Made by a program: the position numbers and the translations under genes. 45,997 nucleotides of DNA from Xanthobacteraceae bacterium (lineage in GTDB: Bacteria; Pseudomonadota; Alphaproteobacteria; Rhizobiales; Xanthobacteraceae). The notes under the pieces are model-generated. The model was given only the letters and a program-made list of their open reading frames with translations. It ran no database searches and was not told the DNA's origin. Location of the stretch: contig JASHPW010000056.1 in assembly GCA_030037895.1 (NCBI GenBank), forward strand, positions 1 through 45,997, read 5' to 3'. This document shows positions 33,476 through 42,636 of this stretch, in pieces. Positions within the stretch are counted from its first letter, which is position 1; each line of letters starts with the position of its first letter.

Positions 33476-35026
33476 GTGGGGCTGATTGTGGCGCGCAGCG
33501 TTATCGTTCCCAAAGCTCGAAAACGGTCGCAATCCCCGTCGGCACCCGCGCGCTCGACGCGCGATCGCGCGCAAGCCGACGAGCGGTTCGCGGCGCCTGC
33601 CGCGCGCACGCGAGAGCCGGCGCGGCGCGCGATAAGGGCGACGATCCTGGCGGCGATCGCGCTCATCGCGGTGCCGCGCGGTCTCGCCGCCGAAACGATC
33701 CAGTCGGCATTGGCAAAAGCCTATGCGGACAATCCGCAGCTCAACGCGCAACGCGCCATCGTCCGCCAGACCGATGAAGGCGTGGCGCAAGCGCTCTCCG
33801 GCTATCGCCCGACCCTCTCGGCGACCGCCACGCTCGGCGAGCAATTCACCAATACGACGGAAATCTTTCCGCCCATCCCTCCGATTCTGCCGAACGGCGC
33901 CTCGTTCTCGATCAAGGGCTATACCACGCCGCGCTCGGTCGGACTGACCGGGCAACAGACGCTGTTCAACGGCGGGCAAACCGGCAACAAAGTGCGGGCG
34001 GCCGAGAGCCAGGTCTTCGAGGCGCGCGAGACGCTGCGCGTCATGGAGCAGTCCGTGCTGCTGTCGGCGGCGACCGTCTACATGGATGTGTCGCGCGATG
34101 CCGCCAATCTCGAAGTGCAGCAGAACAACGTGCGCGTCTTGGAGCGCACGCTCAAGGACACGCGCAATCGTTTCTCCGTCGGTCAGGTGACCTCGACCGA
34201 TGTGGCCCAGGCGGAGGCGCAATTGGCGGCGGCCGAAGCGAGCCTGCACGCGGCGGAGTCGACCGTGATGACGACCAGGGCCAATTATCGGCGCATCATC
34301 GGCAATGATCCGGCCGATCTCGCTCCGGCGTCTCCAGTGGATCGGCTGGCGCCGTCGACGCTCACCGCCGCCGTCGCGTTTGGCACGGCGCACAATCCAT
34401 CCGTGCTGGCGGCGTTGTACGGGGTCGATGTCGCCCAGTTGCAGGTGAAGATCGCGGAAGGCGCGCTGTGGCCGACGCTCGCTTTGCAGGGCAGCATCCA
34501 GCAGCAATCCTATCCCAATATCATCCAGCCCAACCTGTTCCTGGGGACGGCGCAGCTCAGCCTTTCGGTGCCGATCTATCAAGGCGGCGCGGAATATTCG
34601 GCCATCCGCCTGGACAAGGAGACGGTCGGCCAGCAACGGCTAAACACGGATCAAGTCCGCGACCAGACCCGGGCCAATGTGGTCCAGGCCTGGGGTCAGT
34701 TGCAGGCGGCCAAGGCCCAGGTCGAGGCCGCGATCCGCCAGAACGACGCCGCCACTCGGGCGCTGACCGGCGTGCGCAACGAAGCCATGGCCGGCCAACG
34801 CACGACCCAGGATGTGCTCACCGCCGAACAGGTTCTGGTCAACGCGCGGCAAAGCCTGATCGTCGCCCAGCACGATCGCGTCGTCGCCTCCTACAGCCTG
34901 CTTTCGGCCGTCGGCCTGCTCTCGGCCGAGACGCTCCACCTGCCGGTCTCGATCTACGATCCGGCGGTGCACTACCACCAGGTGCGCGACGCCTGGTTCG
35001 GCGTGCGCACGCCCGACGGGCGATAA
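33476..35026 (+). CDS. TolC-family outer-membrane channel protein
   Basis: 516 residues from GTG 33476 (a second GTG at 33488). A long basic leader rich in Arg/Ala precedes a signal-like hydrophobic stretch (IRATILAAIALIAVPRGLAA). TolC-type repeats follow: AETIQSALAKAYADNPQLNA, YRPTLSATATLGEQFTNTTE, RNRFSVGQVTSTDVAQAEAQ, RRIIGNDPADLAP, QTRANVVQAWGQLQAAKAQV and VRNEAMAGQRTTQDVLTAEQ. Such proteins form the outer-membrane exit of type I secretion or RND systems. No transporter gene adjoins it, so it probably serves pumps encoded elsewhere. The 90-nt gap to kdpE and same strand do not prove co-transcription. Confidence 0.88.
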   Translation: MGLIVARSVIVPKARKRSQSPSAPARSTRDRAQADERFAAPAARTREPARRAIRATILAAIALIAVPRGLAAETIQSALAKAYADNPQLNAQRAIVRQTDEGVAQALSGYRPTLSATATLGEQFTNTTEIFPPIPPILPNGASFSIKGYTTPRSVGLTGQQTLFNGGQTGNKVRAAESQVFEARETLRVMEQSVLLSAATVYMDVSRDAANLEVQQNNVRVLERTLKDTRNRFSVGQVTSTDVAQAEAQLAAAEASLHAAESTVMTTRANYRRIIGNDPADLAPASPVDRLAPSTLTAAVAFGTAHNPSVLAALYGVDVAQLQVKIAEGALWPTLALQGSIQQQSYPNIIQPNLFLGTAQLSLSVPIYQGGAEYSAIRLDKETVGQQRLNTDQVRDQTRANVVQAWGQLQAAKAQVEAAIRQNDAATRALTGVRNEAMAGQRTTQDVLTAEQVLVNARQSLIVAQHDRVVASYSLLSAVGLLSAETLHLPVSIYDPAVHYHQVRDAWFGVRTPDGR

Positions 35027-35117
35027 GCGCCGCCGCCGAACCTTTTCACGGTATCCTATTTGGCACCAAACGGAGCGGCGATCGCGCCTCGAGTTGCGCG
35101 CGAGCACTCCCGAAGCG

Positions 35118-35143
35118 CAATCCGATCACATTGAATCGGATTG
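35118..35143. terminator. 9-bp hairpin between convergent tolC-like and speD genes
   Basis: CAATCCGAT (35118-35126) and ATCGGATTG (35135-35143) form a perfect stem with an 8-nt loop in the gap between convergent genes. It may stop transcription from both sides. Similar 'AATCCGATTGAATCGGATT' elements are, from memory, common dispersed repeats in the group. Confidence 0.55.
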
Positions 35144-35249
35144 TCGCTCCAGATTGTTGGCGGAGCGTGATCTTTCCGCGATGGCGAGAATACGAATAGC
35201 CGTGATTGCCGCGGCCAAGATGCAAATGCCCGCGGTTCGACGTCGCAGC

Positions 35250-35753
35250 TTATGACCTGACTTCGCCACGCAGAATTTCCTGCACGTCGATCGACTTCGG
35301 CCTGAAGGCGCGCTCCAGCACCGGGACGGCATCGTGCGGCTTGCACCGCCCGCACATGAAGATATCGAGTGCCGCGAACGCATGCTCCGGCCATGTATGT
35401 ATGCTGATGTGCGATTCGGCGAGCACCGCTACACCGGAAACGCCGCCGCCCGGTGAGAAGTGATGAAGGTGAATGTGCAGCAGCGAAGCACCGGCGGCGT
35501 TAACCGCGTCGACCAGGGCGCGCTCAATATAGGCCACGTCGTCAAGATGCGCAGCATTGCGCAAATCGACAATAAGGTGCGCGCCGGCGAAGGTCTTGCC
35601 GTCGCGCGTGACGAAGTAGCCTTTCGGCTGCGCGTCCGCCGCGCAATCCGGCGGGCCGGAGGTGGGCAGCGGAATCGGGGGAAACATCGAGCGCGGCATC
35701 GCGCCGTGTGAGAGACTTGCATCCAAACGAGGATCGGGATGCATCTCGCTCAT
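35250..35753 (-). CDS. speD: S-adenosylmethionine decarboxylase proenzyme
   Basis: 167 residues from ATG 35753 (MSEMHPDPRLD); the longer frame to 35816 is not needed. The short bacterial SpeH/SpeD type: AGAHLIVDLRNAAHLDDVAY, HIHLHHFSPGGGVSG, then the self-cleavage site LAESHISIHTWPEHAFAALD, where Ser114 of ESHIS becomes the pyruvoyl group, and IFMCGRCKPHDAV. It makes decarboxylated SAM, the aminopropyl donor for spermidine synthesis. An extra N-terminal stretch of about 45 residues precedes the core. Divergent from the aminopropyltransferase gene. Confidence 0.93.
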   Translation of the reverse strand: MSEMHPDPRLDASLSHGAMPRSMFPPIPLPTSGPPDCAADAQPKGYFVTRDGKTFAGAHLIVDLRNAAHLDDVAYIERALVDAVNAAGASLLHIHLHHFSPGGGVSGVAVLAESHISIHTWPEHAFAALDIFMCGRCKPHDAVPVLERAFRPKSIDVQEILRGEVRS

Positions 35754-35839
35754 TGTCGCCCCCCATCGCTTTCTCTGGCTCGCTCCGCTTCTCAAGGCGT
35801 CGGCGGCGTAGACCAAGTCTCATTATAATTGGTCGGCAT

Positions 35840-35874
35840 TTCTGAACCGCACATGAACGTTTTGTTGTTCAGAA
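35840..35874. other. Hairpin in the speD-speE divergent region
   Basis: TTCTGAAC and GTTCAGAA form an 8-bp stem with a 19-nt loop, followed by a T-run on the plus strand (AATTTTTCG). It lies 87 nt upstream of the speD start. It could be a leader element or a terminator-like structure. The remaining 403-nt divergent region shows no gene. Confidence 0.4.
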
Positions 35875-36156
35875 TTTTTCGCCTGTTTTCGGTGGAATTC
35901 GGCCTCTTTGCGATCCGCTCGCCGGGGTGAGCCGCACGATCGACTGATCCGGAAGCCAACGGGGCCCCGGCCCGGCGCCCCCGGCAGTATCTCCAAGAGG
36001 CCCGGCCAACCGCGTTCGCACGCGGATATCCGACGCCGGTCTCAAACTTGCGTGCGACGCAATCTGCTGTTACGTAATTGGCGGGCAAGGGCTGAATACT
36101 CGCAGCAACAAACATGATGTGCGACGTGTGCGGCTCCGCCGCCAACACGTGTTTCA

Positions 36157-37266
36157 ATGCCAGAACCGCCAGATCAAATCCCGGCTGATGCTGCTGCCGC
36201 GGTACGGTTCCACGGCCCAGCGATCGTGCGTCCATATCCGCTGCCCGAGCTGCGTCCGGGTGAATTTTATGTCGAGCCGGTCGATCCCGCCTCGATCAGC
36301 GGTCAATCACTCTATTGCCTGGAGGTCGACGACCCGTTCGATTATTTCGCCTTTCGCGCGCAGTCGATCGTCTGCACCGCCAAGACACCGTTTCAGCACG
36401 TTGTGATCGCCGATACCTACAATTACGGCCGCGCGCTTTTCATAGACGGTAAAATACAAAGCTCGTACGACGACGAGGCGCTCTATCACGAAATGCTGGT
36501 ACAGCCGGCAATGCTCATCCACCCGAATCCGCGCAATGTCCTCATAGTCGGCGGCGGCGAGGGCGCCACTTTGCGGGAAGTGCTGGCGCACAATCAGGCG
36601 CGCTCGGTCACAATGGTCGACATTGATCAGCAAGCGGTCGATCTGTGCCGCCAATTCCTTCCGAGCTGGAGCAAGGGAGCTTACGAAGATCCGCGGGCGC
36701 GCGTCGTGTACGCCGACGGGCGGAAGTTCATCGAGGAAACCGACGACCTCTTCGACGTCGTCATCATCGACGTCGTTGACATGCTGGCGGATAGCCCAGC
36801 CTTCAATCTATACACCCGCCAATTTTATCAGCAATTGCGCAAGCGGCTGCGCCCGGAGGCCATCGTCATGGTGCAAGGGCTGGAGTTCTCTTTCTCCGAC
36901 TACAAGCAGCACGTGGCGCTGGTGCGCACGTTGCGGACGCTGTTCTCCGAGGTACATTCCGCGCGCATCACCGTGCCGTCGTTCCTGGGATCCTGGGGAA
37001 TCATCATGGCATCCGATTGGGCGACGCCGCGCAACCTGAGCGCCGACGGGATCGATCGCCTTATCGAACAGCGGCTCGGTCATGACTGGATAGATCATTT
37101 GAACGGCGAGTTCCTGATCGCAAGCTACGCACATTGCAAGGAGACGCGCTACCTGTTGGCACAGCCGGGGCCGATCCTCGAGGACGGCGTGCTCTATGTC
37201 CCGCCGCCCGACGCCGAGGACATCGATCCGACAAGAGCCAAACTGCCGGCCTTGGATCCGCCATGA
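36157..37266 (+). CDS. speE: Polyamine aminopropyltransferase (spermidine synthase family)
   Basis: 369 residues, with an N-terminal extension of about 50 residues before the family start (FRAQSIVCTAKTPFQHVVIA). The dcSAM-binding motif is VGGGEGATLREVLAH (131-145), with YNYGRALFIDGKIQSSYDDE for the amine side and TMVDIDQQAVDLCRQFLP. The catalytic acidic block reads IIDVVDMLADSPAFNLYTRQ: Asp205 and Asp208 are there but the usual Pro after the second Asp is Met. The SPAFNLYT.QFY continuation is the ACL5/thermospermine or PAPT pattern more than the E. coli SpeE pattern. Product is therefore uncertain. It overlaps the next gene. Confidence 0.85.
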   Translation: MPEPPDQIPADAAAAVRFHGPAIVRPYPLPELRPGEFYVEPVDPASISGQSLYCLEVDDPFDYFAFRAQSIVCTAKTPFQHVVIADTYNYGRALFIDGKIQSSYDDEALYHEMLVQPAMLIHPNPRNVLIVGGGEGATLREVLAHNQARSVTMVDIDQQAVDLCRQFLPSWSKGAYEDPRARVVYADGRKFIEETDDLFDVVIIDVVDMLADSPAFNLYTRQFYQQLRKRLRPEAIVMVQGLEFSFSDYKQHVALVRTLRTLFSEVHSARITVPSFLGSWGIIMASDWATPRNLSADGIDRLIEQRLGHDWIDHLNGEFLIASYAHCKETRYLLAQPGPILEDGVLYVPPPDAEDIDPTRAKLPALDPP

Positions 37267-38171
37267 CTCCGCCCGCCGGACCCGCCGTTCTCGCCGTCCC
37301 CACCCCGGCGGCCGAGCCCGAGCCAAGATTGCAAGCTTGGCTCGTCGCGTATGCCGACGAGCCACGGTCCGACAAGACGGCGCTTGCCGTCATCAAAGAA
37401 CCGCGCGCCGCGTGGGCCTATGCTCAATCGGTAGACGCGGCGGCGGCGCTGGCGAACGAAGTCGCGCCGCCGGCAAATTCCAACGGCTTTGTTTTCATGT
37501 TCGTTCCCTCTGGTTCGTCCACGGCGTACGCGATCCAGAAACAAGCCGAGCAGTGGATGGCCAGCCGGCCGGGAGAGCGGGACGGGATCATGGAGGTTCT
37601 ATTTCGCAGTGAGCGCCTGCTCTGGCGGCGCGGCCGCGCGCTCGCCTTCGGCACGCCGCAACTCATCGACGACATGTTGGCCGCCGTCGTCCACTTTTCC
37701 TTGTGCGAAAGCGATCTCGGCCAACTCGAGCGACAGGCAGAAGAGGCTTGCGCGACGCTAGATAAGGACAAGCAGCTGTGCAATCACCTGAGGTCCAGCG
37801 ACCTCAAACGCCGACCGCATGTCGACGCCATGACGCGGATGGCGGTCGACATGAGATTGGCATATTTGCGTATCGACAAGGCGCTCGAAGCACCGTCTGC
37901 GGAAATTTCAGGTTCGGCGCGGCGCCTGTTCATCGAGCTTGCCACGCTGGCCACCGCCAAGAATCGCCTGTTGCGGCTCGATGATGTCATTGACGCCATT
38001 CTCGACCAATATAGGTTCATCAATGATCGGTTCTCCGAATATCGCTATTTTGTACGGGAGTATTTGTTGGTCGTATTGATCCTGGCCGCGCTGGCAATCG
38101 AATTGATGGGCGCATTGCAGCAAGCTTGGCTGCCGCAATTGCAGCACCTGATTGGCTTGGTGCGTCCTTAG
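37263..38171 (+). CDS. Unknown protein with C-terminal membrane helix, coupled to speE
   Basis: 302 residues, start ATGA overlapping the stop of the aminopropyltransferase gene, so translation is coupled. An N-terminal mixed region (QAWLVAYADEPRSDKTALAV) leads into a long mostly helical region (SERLLWRRGRALAFGTPQLI, LCESDLGQLERQAEEACATL, FIELATLATAKNRLLRLDDV). It ends in a membrane segment (YFVREYLLVVLILAALAIEL). The order helical domain then C-terminal helix recalls RMD1/DUF155 proteins, but I cannot establish homology. Its tight coupling suggests a role in polyamine handling or in membrane recruitment of the enzyme. Confidence 0.7.
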   Translation: MTPPAGPAVLAVPTPAAEPEPRLQAWLVAYADEPRSDKTALAVIKEPRAAWAYAQSVDAAAALANEVAPPANSNGFVFMFVPSGSSTAYAIQKQAEQWMASRPGERDGIMEVLFRSERLLWRRGRALAFGTPQLIDDMLAAVVHFSLCESDLGQLERQAEEACATLDKDKQLCNHLRSSDLKRRPHVDAMTRMAVDMRLAYLRIDKALEAPSAEISGSARRLFIELATLATAKNRLLRLDDVIDAILDQYRFINDRFSEYRYFVREYLLVVLILAALAIELMGALQQAWLPQLQHLIGLVRP

Positions 38172-38333
38172 CCGCGCTCAAGCTACCGGCAGGTCGGCCT
38201 GCTCATCAACGCGCTCAATGAGCCTCGCGCACACGCGAACGTGTCCCCATGGCTTGCAACCCTGGCGGCAGTCCGGCGTTGTCATGGTCCTCACAACAAA
38301 ATTTTTTGTTTGAGCTGCAAATAGGAGGCTCAC

Positions 38334-38633
38334 GTGCTTCATAAAACACTCGTCGCTTTCGCCGCCGCGGTCGCGCTCGGTTGCGTACCCCTGGCGACGA
38401 ATGCGCTCGCTGCCCCTTCCCATGGACACGGCCGTACGGGCGGACATGCCATGCACGCCCGCGGCGGTCATGTTGGCGCCCGATACGGGAGAGTCTACAA
38501 TGGCTACCGGGCTGGGCCGGTCTATGACAGTTGCGGTGGCTACTACGGCCCCGGCTATGGATGCCCTGGCTACGGCGTTCCCTTTGTCGGCGGGGTGATC
38601 AATGGCATCTTGGGTGGTTACGGTCCCTACTGA
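38334..38633 (+). CDS. Small secreted Gly/Tyr/His-rich protein
   Basis: 99 residues from GTG 38334, supported by AGGAGG 7 nt upstream. A signal peptide (MLHKTLVAFAAAVALGCVPL) ends near NALAAP. The mature part is His/Gly-rich, then Gly/Tyr-rich (GYYGPGYGCPGYG), with two Cys and a hydrophobic GVINGILGGYGPY end. No domain is recognised; similar small proteins in Rhizobiales are unannotated. It precedes kup by 138 nt on the same strand. Confidence 0.65.
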   Translation: MLHKTLVAFAAAVALGCVPLATNALAAPSHGHGRTGGHAMHARGGHVGARYGRVYNGYRAGPVYDSCGGYYGPGYGCPGYGVPFVGGVINGILGGYGPY

Positions 38634-38771
38634 GGCGGCCCGCGCACGTCCGCCACGACGGCCGCCTTCCTGAATGGAAGCGCGACCGCTCCGCCGCCAT
38701 AGGCTCAGGGCACCCGTCGTTATGAGGGCGACACACCGACCCGCATCGGCCTGCACCGGTCGCGGCATGCA

Positions 38772-40670
38772 ATGACGTCGGCCGAGCGCAACAGGGATTT
38801 GACGCGCCCGCAGGACGGTCGAATGACCCCGGCCGCAGTCCTGACTGCGCTCGGGATCGTCTATGGAGATTTGGGTACCAGCCCGCTCTACACGTTCAAA
38901 GCCATCGCCGAGGCGATGGGTGGAGCATTCGATCGCGCCAGCGCACTCGGCAGCCTGTCGCTGGTTTTTTGGGCGCTCATCATCACGATCTCGATCAAGT
39001 ACTGCGTGTTTGTCATGCGCGCCGACAATCACGGCGAGGGCGGCATCCTCGCCCTGATGTCGCTGAGCCAGGCGAAGTGGCGCGGCCGCAAATGGCCGCT
39101 GATCGCATGCGGGCTGTTCGGCGCCGCGCTCATTTACGGCGACGGGATCATCACGCCGGCGATCTCGGTGCTCAGCGCGTTGGAAGGGCTCAATGTCGCG
39201 ACCAACGCCTTCGCCCCGCATGTGATGCCGATGGCCGTGATCATCCTGCTCGCGCTCTTTTCGGCGCAACGCTTGGGCACCGGGAATGTCGGCAAGGCAT
39301 TCGGTCCCGTGATGCTGGTCTGGTTCATGACGATTGCGGTGCTTGGGCTGCTCGGCATCTGGCGCAATCCCGCCGTGCTCGCGGCTGCCGATCCGCGATT
39401 TGCCATCGGCTTTCTGGCCGGCCATGGTTGGTTGAGCTTTGTGGTGCTGGGCGCCGTGTTTCTTGCCATCACCGGCGGCGAAGCGCTCTACGCCGACATG
39501 GGAAATGTCGGGCCAAATCCGATTCGAATCGCCTGGTTCGCCCTGGTGCTGCCGGCGCTGCTGCTCAACTATGCCGGTCAGACCGCATTGTTCCTCGGCG
39601 GCCTGACCGCCGACGGCAATTCATTCTTCGCGCTGGCGCCAAGCTGGAGCCTTTATCCGCTCGTGGCGCTGGCGACGCTCGCCACCATCATCGCCAGCCA
39701 GGCCATCATTACCGGCGTATTCTCGCTGACCCGCCAGGCGATGCAGCTCGGCTGGTTTCCGGGCCTCGAAATCCGGCAAACGTCATCGGAGATTTACGGA
39801 CAGATTTACGTGCCGGTCGTGAATTGGATCATGATGGCCCTCACCGTCGGCTTGACGATCTCGTTCAGAAGCTCCACCCGGCTCGCCGGCGCCTATGGGA
39901 CGGCCGTTTCCACCACAATGTTGCTGACGACCATCCTGCTTTACGAGGTGATGCGCAAATCCTGGCGATGGCCCGTCTGGACGGCGCTTCCGGCGTTTTG
40001 CGGCTTCCTGGTCGTCGACTGCGCGTTCTTCGGAGCCAACCTTCTGAAAATCGGCGACGGCGGCTGGATTCCCCTGCTGCTCTCGACCGCGCTGTTTGCC
40101 GTCATGACCACCTGGCGTTCAGGCATTAATGCGGTGCAGCGCGTGCAAATCCGCTCGTCGGAACCCCTCGATCAATTCTTGCAGGGCATCGAGACGGACA
40201 AGCGCCCACGCGTGCCGGGCACGGCCGTTTTCCTGACGCGGATGCTGTCGCGAACGGTGCCGCCGCTGATCCTGCAGCACGTCCGGCAGATCGGCGCCAT
40301 TCCGGAAACTCTGGTGGCTCTGACCGTGCGCTTCGCCCATCGCCCGCGCGTGCATCCGGATGAACGGCTCGAAGTCGAGCAACTGGGCCCGTCGTTCTGG
40401 CATCTGACCGTGCATTACGGATTTGTCGAGGTTCCCAACCTGCCGGCGACGCTGGGCAGGGCCGGCGAGCTGGGACGCGCCTTGCCCCTCAATAATCCGA
40501 TCTATTTCGCGGCGCATGACGATATCGTCCGGCGCAAGCGTCGGTCGTATTTGTGGCGGTGGCAGAGATGGCTGTTCGCGTTCATGTATCGGAATTCGAC
40601 CCACGTCGCCGACCGTTTCAACCTGCCGACGGGTTCGTTTGTGGAGATCACGCGTCGAATGGAGGTTTGA
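38772..40670 (+). CDS. kup: Low-affinity K+ transporter Kup
   Basis: 632 residues with the KUP/HAK/KT signature: LTALGIVYGDLGTSPLYTFK near the N-terminus, YGDGIITPAISVLSALEG, GGEALYADMGNVGPNPIR and a dozen membrane helices (to about 445). A cytoplasmic C-terminal region follows (RVPGTAVFLTRMLSRTVPPL, HLTVHYGFVEVPNLPATLGR, RRWQRWLFAFMYRNSTHVAD). It is a proton-coupled K+ importer of normal length. It lies in the same region as kdp but is separately transcribed. Confidence 0.95.
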   Translation: MTSAERNRDLTRPQDGRMTPAAVLTALGIVYGDLGTSPLYTFKAIAEAMGGAFDRASALGSLSLVFWALIITISIKYCVFVMRADNHGEGGILALMSLSQAKWRGRKWPLIACGLFGAALIYGDGIITPAISVLSALEGLNVATNAFAPHVMPMAVIILLALFSAQRLGTGNVGKAFGPVMLVWFMTIAVLGLLGIWRNPAVLAAADPRFAIGFLAGHGWLSFVVLGAVFLAITGGEALYADMGNVGPNPIRIAWFALVLPALLLNYAGQTALFLGGLTADGNSFFALAPSWSLYPLVALATLATIIASQAIITGVFSLTRQAMQLGWFPGLEIRQTSSEIYGQIYVPVVNWIMMALTVGLTISFRSSTRLAGAYGTAVSTTMLLTTILLYEVMRKSWRWPVWTALPAFCGFLVVDCAFFGANLLKIGDGGWIPLLLSTALFAVMTTWRSGINAVQRVQIRSSEPLDQFLQGIETDKRPRVPGTAVFLTRMLSRTVPPLILQHVRQIGAIPETLVALTVRFAHRPRVHPDERLEVEQLGPSFWHLTVHYGFVEVPNLPATLGRAGELGRALPLNNPIYFAAHDDIVRRKRRSYLWRWQRWLFAFMYRNSTHVADRFNLPTGSFVEITRRMEV

Positions 40671-40794
40671 TCGAAGTCGCGCGAGTTTATATGAATGGCA
40701 GGAGCCCCGGGGAAGGGATCGGCGGTGTGCGCGTCTTCGATCTCACGCAGGATTCCGAATCTCGATGATGGTCGCGGCAATGGAGACATGAACC

Positions 40795-41547
40795 ATGAAA
40801 GCCACTGAGGTGCGCAAAACGGCCTATTCGATGCCGTTGACCAGCCCCGCCTATCCCAAGGGGCCCTATCGTTTTGTCAATCGCGAATTCCTGGTCATCA
40901 CCTATCGCACCGATCCGGAGAAGCTGCGCGCCGTCGTTCCGGAGCCGCTGCAGGTCGACGAGCCGCTGGTCAAGTTCGAGTTCATCCGCATGCCGGATTC
41001 GACCGGCTTCGGCGACTACACGGAGTCCGGCCAGGTGATCCCGGTGCGGCTCGGCAAGGAGGCCGGCGGCTATTCCCACGCCATGTACCTCAATGATGGG
41101 CCGCCGATCTTCGGCGGGCGCGAGCTGTGGGGTTTTCCCAAGAAATACGCCCAACCGTCATTGCAGGTCGACCGCGATACGCTGGTCGGCACGCTTGACT
41201 ACGGACCGGTGCGGATAGCGACCGGAACCATGGGCTTCAAGCACGTTGCCGTCGAGCCGGACACCGTGCTCAAGGCGCTCGCCGCACCCAACTTCCTCTT
41301 GAAGATCATCCCCCACGTCGATGGCAGCCCGCGCATCTGCGAGTTGGTCCGCTACGAGCTGCTCGACGTCGCGCTGAAAGGCGCCTGGAGCGGACCCGCC
41401 GCGCTCGACCTGCGCGCGCATGCGCTCGCGCCCGTTGCCGAACTCCCCGTGCTCGAGGTCGTTTCAGCAATCCACATTCTGGCCGACCTTACGCTCGGAC
41501 TTGGCCGCGTGGTGCATGACTATTTGGGTGCATCGGGTCGCGGTTGA
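40795..41547 (+). CDS. adc: Acetoacetate decarboxylase
   Basis: 250 residues. The family core is present: [40 protein letters not shown] and [17 protein letters not shown] with Lys116/Lys117, one of which forms the Schiff base as in clostridial Adc. It decarboxylates acetoacetate to acetone and CO2. No ctfAB or other solvent genes are next to it. Some homologues act on other beta-keto acids, so the substrate is likely but not certain. ATG 40795 follows a short gap after kup. Confidence 0.88.
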   Translation: MKATEVRKTAYSMPLTSPAYPKGPYRFVNREFLVITYRTDPEKLRAVVPEPLQVDEPLVKFEFIRMPDSTGFGDYTESGQVIPVRLGKEAGGYSHAMYLNDGPPIFGGRELWGFPKKYAQPSLQVDRDTLVGTLDYGPVRIATGTMGFKHVAVEPDTVLKALAAPNFLLKIIPHVDGSPRICELVRYELLDVALKGAWSGPAALDLRAHALAPVAELPVLEVVSAIHILADLTLGLGRVVHDYLGASGRG

Positions 41548-41619
41548 GACGATCTCTCGCAGGCGCTTCGCCGGTGGATCGGCTGGCGCCGCCGCCTGAC
41601 GGGCGGCAGGGCCTGCGGC

Positions 41620-42636
41620 TCAGCGCCCGTCATAAGCCCAGGTCAGATAGGCTCCGCCCCAGGCAAAACCGCCGCCGAAGGCCACGAGGATGAGACGGTC
41701 GCCGGCCTTGAGCTTTTTCTCGTAATCCCACAGGCAGAGCGGGATCGTCGCCGTGGTGGTGTTGCCGTATTTGTGGATCGTCACCATCGCGCGCTCGGCC
41801 GGCAGCTTGATACGCTTCGCGGTCGCCTCGATGATGCGCAAATTGGCCTGGTGCGGCACCAGCCAATCGACCATGTCGCCGGTCAAACGGTTGCGCCGCA
41901 TCAGCTCGCGCGTCACTTCGGTCATGCGCGCGACGGCGAATTTGAACACCTTGGCGCCGTCCTGATGCACGTAGTGCAGACCCTTGGCCACGGTCTCCGC
42001 CGTCGACGGCAGGCGGCTGCCGCCGGCCTTGAGATGCAAATAGGGCATGCCGGCGCCGTCGGCGCGGATCAGCGTATCGATGATCCCGTGCGTGCGGCTC
42101 GGTTCGAGCAGCACGGCGCCGGCGCCGTCGCCGAACAGCACGCAGGTGGCGCGGTCGGTATAATCGATGAGCGAGGAGGTCTTGTCGGCGCCGACCACCA
42201 CGATCTTGCGGTATTTGCCGGTCTCGATGAATTGCGCCGCCACGGCGAGCGCGTGGATGAAGCCCGAGCACGCGGCCTGCACGTCGAAGCAGCCGACGCC
42301 GCGAATATCGGTCATGTCGCCGACGAGCGTGGCGGTCGCCGGGAATACCAGATCCGGCGTCGCCGTGGCGCAGATCAAAAGATCGACCTCGCGCGGCGCG
42401 GCGCCGGTCTTGTGCAGGAGTCCGCGCACCGCCTCCGCGGCCATGTGCGAGGAGCCGAGGCCGCGGCCCTTGAGGATGTGCCGCTCCTTGATGCCGGTGC
42501 GCGCGACGATCCACTCGTCGCTGGTATCGACCATTCGCGCCAAGTCGGCATTGGTGAGCACGTCGGGCGGCACGTAGCCGTGCACGCCGGTGATCGCGGC
42601 CCGGATCGGGGATTTTTCGGTGGCTTTTTTCGCCAT
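41620..42636 (-). CDS. fabH: 3-oxoacyl-ACP synthase III (FabH)
   Basis: 338 residues from ATG 42636 (MAKKATEKSPIRAAITGVHG); the open frame continues to 42951 with unrelated residues. The triad is complete: Cys123 in FDVQAACSGFIHAL, His262 in VPHQANLRI and Asn292 in HKYGNTTTATIP. Lead blocks ISDEWI-like DTSDEWIVARTGIKERH and LFGDGAGAVLLEPS are intact. FabH starts fatty acid synthesis by condensing acetyl-CoA with malonyl-ACP. It stands alone, not next to plsX, and its GNTTTATIP block differs from the classic GNTSAASIP, so it may be a second or specialised copy. Confidence 0.9.
   Translation of the reverse strand: MAKKATEKSPIRAAITGVHGYVPPDVLTNADLARMVDTSDEWIVARTGIKERHILKGRGLGSSHMAAEAVRGLLHKTGAAPREVDLLICATATPDLVFPATATLVGDMTDIRGVGCFDVQAACSGFIHALAVAAQFIETGKYRKIVVVGADKTSSLIDYTDRATCVLFGDGAGAVLLEPSRTHGIIDTLIRADGAGMPYLHLKAGGSRLPSTAETVAKGLHYVHQDGAKVFKFAVARMTEVTRELMRRNRLTGDMVDWLVPHQANLRIIEATAKRIKLPAERAMVTIHKYGNTTTATIPLCLWDYEKKLKAGDRLILVAFGGGFAWGGAYLTWAYDGR

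Noticed and set aside
40691-40768. Short frame with GIGGVRVFDLTQ resembling the start of CaiB-type CoA-transferases
   Set aside because: Only about a dozen residues match and the frame stops directly after; too little to call a remnant.
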